Positions 4,564 through 7,730 of a stretch of DNA of 7,730 nucleotides are shown piece after piece. How positions within the stretch are numbered: position 1 is the stretch's first letter; each line of letters begins with the position of its first letter. Source of the DNA: Bacteroidales bacterium. GTDB lineage: Bacteria > Bacteroidota > Bacteroidia > Bacteroidales > P3. Below the pieces are notes generated by a model. That model had not been told where the DNA came from. It saw nothing but the letters and a program-made list of their open reading frames with translations, and ran no database searches. Position numbers and translations under genes: made by a program. The stretch is from NCBI GenBank assembly GCA_031286005.1, contig JAITVC010000021.1, positions 1 through 7,730 of the forward strand. Reading direction: 5' to 3'.

Positions 4564-4709
4564 TTATTATGTTGAATATTATGTGATTGATGTGCTTTGT
4601 TCGTACATTGTTCGTACATTGTTCGGTCATTCTTCGACTGTTCTTCGATCAGCATTCGAACAATGATCGAACAATGATTGAACGAGTATCGAAGGAAGTA
4701 CGAACAAGG
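4564..4709. repeat. 11-bp repeat array B, 10 clear and about 3 decayed units
   Basis: From 4600 the units are TTCGTACATTG twice (4600-4621), TTCGGTCATTC, TTCGACTGTTC, TTCGATCAGCA, TTCGAACAATG, ATCGAACAATG, ATTGAACGAGT, ATCGAAGGAAG and TACGAACAAGG, ending at 4709. Weaker units in the same phase (TTATTATGTTG, AATATTATGTG, ATTGATGTGCT) extend it back to 4564. The core CATTGTTCG reads on the plus strand in the left half and on the minus strand in the right half. It ends 39 bp before the -33 element of the DUF2723 promoter. The sequence differs from array A but the period is the same. Confidence 0.85.
4606..4676. repeat. Long dyad inside array B
   Basis: CATTGTTCGTACATTGTTCG (4606-4625) and the reverse complement of 4657-4676 match at 18 of 20 positions, each arm holding CATTGTTCG twice at 11-bp spacing, with 31 bp between. 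An outer pair, TTGTTCGTAC (4597-4606) with GTACGAACAA (4698-4707), has its centre shifted by about one unit, so alternative pairing registers exist. Confidence 0.75.
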
Positions 4710-4748
4710 TCAGGCACCTCAAAATAAAAAATAAAATTTGGTTGTGAT

Positions 4749-4779
4749 TTTGTAATTCGTGATTTTTTTTGTATCTTTG
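4749..4779 (+). promoter_or_regulatory. Promoter of the DUF2723 gene
   Basis: TTTG (4749-4752), 19 bp, TATCTTTG (4772-4779), followed by a leader of about 20 nt to the ATG at 4805. It lies directly downstream of array B. Confidence 0.75.
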
Positions 4780-4804
4780 CACACTTGACTAATCAATTAA
4801 ATCT

Positions 4805-7730
4805 ATGAATAATTACAAACGTCTAAACAACATCGTGGGCTGGCTGGTAGGGATTGCCGCATGTGCTGTGTATGTGATGACTGCAGAACGCACTACAAGT
4901 TGGTGGGACTGCGGCGAATACATCTCTACTGCATTTAAACTTCAAGTAGGTCACCCGCCCGGAGCACCTACCTTTCAACTTTTGGGAAATCTGTTTTCGC
5001 TAATCACTTTGCGTGATCCGATGACGGCTGGTTTTATGGTTAACGTGATGTCGGCTTTGGCCAGTGGTTTCTCTATTTTGCTGTTGTTTTGGTCGATTAC
5101 CTTGCTTGGTAAAAAATTAGTGTTGAAAAACGGCGAAATGACGACTGCTAAAATGTGGATGATTTTCGGTAGCGGTATTGTGGGAGCAATGGCTTACTGT
5201 TTCTCAGATTCGTTTTGGTTTTCAGCCGTTGAAGGGGAGGTTTATGCGCTTTCGTCGTTCTTTACAGCACTTACCTTTTGGGCTATTCTGAAATGGGACG
5301 AAGCGGCCGACCAACCACACCATTTGCGTTGGATTATATTTATTTTCTTTATGATTGGTTTGGCCATTGGTGTCCACTTGTTGAATTTATTGGTGATTCC
5401 GGCGGTTATTTTTGTGATTTATTACAAGAAATTCAAACCTACACGCAAGGGATTTTGGTATGCGATGACTCTTTCGGCCTTTTTGTTGGGTTTGATTCTT
5501 TGGGTTATTGTGCCTTACACGGTGAATTTGGCAGGGAAATTCGATTTGTTCTTTGTGAATAGTTTGGGATTGCCGTTTAACAGCGGTACTTACTTCTATT
5601 TTGCGCTGCTTATCGGTGGTATCACGTGGGGTATCATGTATGCTATTAAGAAGAAGAAAGTGATTTTACACACGGCTTTGCTTTGCGTTGTATTTTTGCT
5701 GATAGGTTATTCCACATTCTTTATTTTGGTGATTCGTGCCAATGCAGGTGTGCCAATCAATGAAAACGAACCTAAGAATGCATATAGTTTGCTGGATTAT
5801 TTGAATCGAGAGCAATACGGCCAACGCCCGTTGTTTTACGGTCAATATTTCACGGCAAAAGCTATCGGAGCAGAAGCTGGAAATCCTAAATATGCACGAG
5901 ATGAGGAAGCTGGAAACTATAAGCAAGTGGAAATTTCCGAAGATTACATATTTGAGGAATCGCATCAGAGTTTGTTTCCTCGAATGCATAGTTCAGATGC
6001 AAGTCGTTCACATCCGACCTATTATAAATTTTGGAGCGGTACGCCGGGCGATAGAAAGCCGACTATGGGCGAGAATTTGCGCTTTTTGTTTCGCTATCAA
6101 ATTGGGTGGGAATATGCCCGCTATTTCATGTGGAACTTTGTAGGTCGGCAAAACGATATTCAGGGCTTAGGCTTTGACCAAAGCGGTAATGAAGATGTGT
6201 TGAACGGCAACTGGTTGAGCGGCATTAAGGCTATTGATGAAGCACGCCTCGGACCGCAAGACAATCTGCCCGATTTCCAAAAAAACAACCAAGGCCGCAA
6301 TGTGTATTATTTCTTGCCGTTGATTTTGGGATTAATCGGATTAATCTACCATTACAAGAAAGACCAACAAGGCTCGTTCATCGTATTCTTGATGTTCTTT
6401 ATGACCGGTATTGCGATTATTCTTTACCTTAATCAGCCTTCTACCGAGCCGCGCGAACGGGATTATTCCGTTGTAGGTTCGTTCTATGCTTTCGCAATAT
6501 GGATAGGCTTTGGCGTGATGGCTATTGCCGAATTTCTATCGAAGAAAGCCAAGATGAACGGTATTGTTTCTGCCGGACTTACCACAGTGGTAACCTTTGC
6601 CGCTGTGCCTGCGTTGATGTGCCAACAAAACTGGGACGATCACGACCGCTCGCATAAAACGGGTGCACGGGATTTCTCGTACAACATGTTGCAATCTTGC
6701 GAAAAGGATGCGATATTGATTTGCAACGGCGATAACGACACTTTCCCGGTTTGGTTCTGCCAAGAAGTGGAAAATGTGCGCCCCGATATTCGTATTATCA
6801 ATTCGGCTCTGGCCGGAAGTTATTGGCATATCCAACCGCTGTTCAAGAAAGTATATGATTCGGAGCCTCTAAAAATGACCCTGCGTAAAGATCAATACGG
6901 TCAAGGTGTGAATAATCTTGTTTATATTCAAGATAAAAACATTGGACGCAGAGAGTTGATAGACTTGATGAAATATATTGGAAGTGATAATCCGGGTTCG
7001 AAAGTAATGTTGCGCGGTGGCGAAATGGCCAATATTTTGCCTACGACCCAATACACGTTGACAATCAACCGCGATGAACTTTTGCAAAAAGGCATCATTA
7101 CCGAAGCTCAATATCCGTATACCGTTACCGAAATGCAACATGACATTGATGCTGGTCGTAATGCCATTACTCGTGCAGATTTAGCATTCTTGGATATTTT
7201 GGCCACCAACAATTGGGAGCGTCCTATTTATGTGGCTTCGCCGTACGCACAAAACAACGTTTGGCCGATAGGTACGTTTGCACAAGCAGAAGGTGTTGTT
7301 CATCGTTTCGTGCCGTATCACAATCCCAACAAAAACATGACTTCGATGGGTATGAACGGGGTTGAAACCGAACGCAGCTACGACTTGTTTATGAATGTGT
7401 TCAAATGGGGTAATCTGAATGCCGAAAATGCACAGATTGATCCGGATAGCCGCCGCTCTGCCGAGCAAGCCCGCTTGCAGTTCTGTTCGCTTGCACAGGC
7501 TTTGGTGGCCGAAGGCAAGAACGATTCAGCTGTTAAAGTTATGGACTATGCGATTGAACTGTTTCCGCATCATAAGATAGACTTCGATACACGGATGATC
7601 TATTTTATTCCGACTTATTTCCGTGCCGGTGCAACTGAAAAAGCGTTGACATTGGCTAATCAATTGGTGGATATTAACGAAAATGCGTTGCGTTATTACG
7701 AACGCTTCCCGTCAAAACACCGTAGATTTT
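4805..7730 (+). CDS. DUF2723 (GT117-type) multi-spanning membrane glycosyltransferase-like protein (3' end outside window)
   Basis: The first 975 codons are present; relatives are roughly 1000-1150 residues, so only a short C-terminus is missing. The N-terminal half is a membrane domain with about nine hydrophobic segments between residues 10 and 310 and four more at about 500-605. The family signature is clear: WWDCGEYI at 33-40 (Asp35 and Glu38, in the place of the Asp-Glu motif of protein O-mannosyltransferases), GHPPGAP at 49-55, and VEGEVYA at 142-148. After the last membrane segment a large soluble domain carries GDNDTFPVWF at 642-651 and TPR-like helices near 895-965 (AQALVAEGKNDSAVKVMDYAI). 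The family (PF11028, related to TMEM260) is thought to move a sugar from a lipid carrier to exported proteins; the substrate here is unknown. The ATG at 4805 starts directly before the first membrane segment and suits the promoter. Confidence 0.93.
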   Translation, partial: MNNYKRLNNIVGWLVGIAACAVYVMTAERTTSWWDCGEYISTAFKLQVGHPPGAPTFQLLGNLFSLITLRDPMTAGFMVNVMSALASGFSILLLFWSITLLGKKLVLKNGEMTTAKMWMIFGSGIVGAMAYCFSDSFWFSAVEGEVYALSSFFTALTFWAILKWDEAADQPHHLRWIIFIFFMIGLAIGVHLLNLLVIPAVIFVIYYKKFKPTRKGFWYAMTLSAFLLGLILWVIVPYTVNLAGKFDLFFVNSLGLPFNSGTYFYFALLIGGITWGIMYAIKKKKVILHTALLCVVFLLIGYSTFFILVIRANAGVPINENEPKNAYSLLDYLNREQYGQRPLFYGQYFTAKAIGAEAGNPKYARDEEAGNYKQVEISEDYIFEESHQSLFPRMHSSDASRSHPTYYKFWSGTPGDRKPTMGENLRFLFRYQIGWEYARYFMWNFVGRQNDIQGLGFDQSGNEDVLNGNWLSGIKAIDEARLGPQDNLPDFQKNNQGRNVYYFLPLILGLIGLIYHYKKDQQGSFIVFLMFFMTGIAIILYLNQPSTEPRERDYSVVGSFYAFAIWIGFGVMAIAEFLSKKAKMNGIVSAGLTTVVTFAAVPALMCQQNWDDHDRSHKTGARDFSYNMLQSCEKDAILICNGDNDTFPVWFCQEVENVRPDIRIINSALAGSYWHIQPLFKKVYDSEPLKMTLRKDQYGQGVNNLVYIQDKNIGRRELIDLMKYIGSDNPGSKVMLRGGEMANILPTTQYTLTINRDELLQKGIITEAQYPYTVTEMQHDIDAGRNAITRADLAFLDILATNNWERPIYVASPYAQNNVWPIGTFAQAEGVVHRFVPYHNPNKNMTSMGMNGVETERSYDLFMNVFKWGNLNAENAQIDPDSRRSAEQARLQFCSLAQALVAEGKNDSAVKVMDYAIELFPHHKIDFDTRMIYFIPTYFRAGATEKALTLANQLVDINENALRYYERFPSKHRRF

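Noticed and set aside
4600..4709. Array B as a CRISPR
   Set aside because: Units are 11 bp with no spacers, the orientation reverses midway, and no cas gene is present.

Overview
The window looks like a chromosomal stretch from a member of the Bacteroidota, probably order Bacteroidales. Five intergenic sites carry the Bacteroides-type promoter (TTTG, 19-20 bp, TAnnTTTG), no gene has a clear Shine-Dalgarno sequence, and the protein families (a lipoprotein M16 peptidase, an AAA/DUF4143 ATPase and a DUF2723 membrane glycosyltransferase-like protein) are typical of that phylum. Species cannot be named from the sequence alone.

Layout. On the minus strand, 1-1403 is the N-terminal half of an M16 zinc peptidase lipoprotein, followed upstream by an exported CsgG/FlgT-like protein (1484-2314). 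Each has its own promoter. A strong hairpin terminator lies at 2452-2500. An AAA ATPase with a C-terminal DUF4143 domain occupies 2691-3917 (minus) and is probably translated from a leaderless mRNA; a 41-bp near-perfect palindrome covers its promoter. tRNA-Gln(UUG) lies at 4248-4318 (minus) with its own promoter. A 486-bp intergenic region (4319-4804) follows, full of 11-bp periodic repeats, and then a large DUF2723 protein (4805 to the window end, plus strand).

Two structures stand out. First, the last 12 nt of tRNA-Gln plus one flanking base (GTTGACCAACCAG) recur as an exact direct repeat at 2503-2515, next to the strong terminator; the present tRNA has no comparable terminator. This is what site-specific integration into the tRNA 3' end would leave, so 2516-4246, carrying the ATPase gene, may be a small integrated element or the remnant of one. 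No integrase is present. Second, 4409-4507 and about 4564-4709 hold two different arrays with the same 11-bp period (nine units and 10-13 units). In the second array the repeats reverse orientation in the middle and form a long dyad. I do not recognise these arrays and their role is unknown.

The genes do not form one pathway. The two left-hand genes and the right-hand DUF2723 gene look like ordinary cell-envelope genes; the ATPase segment looks accessory; the tRNA and repeat arrays separate the two parts.
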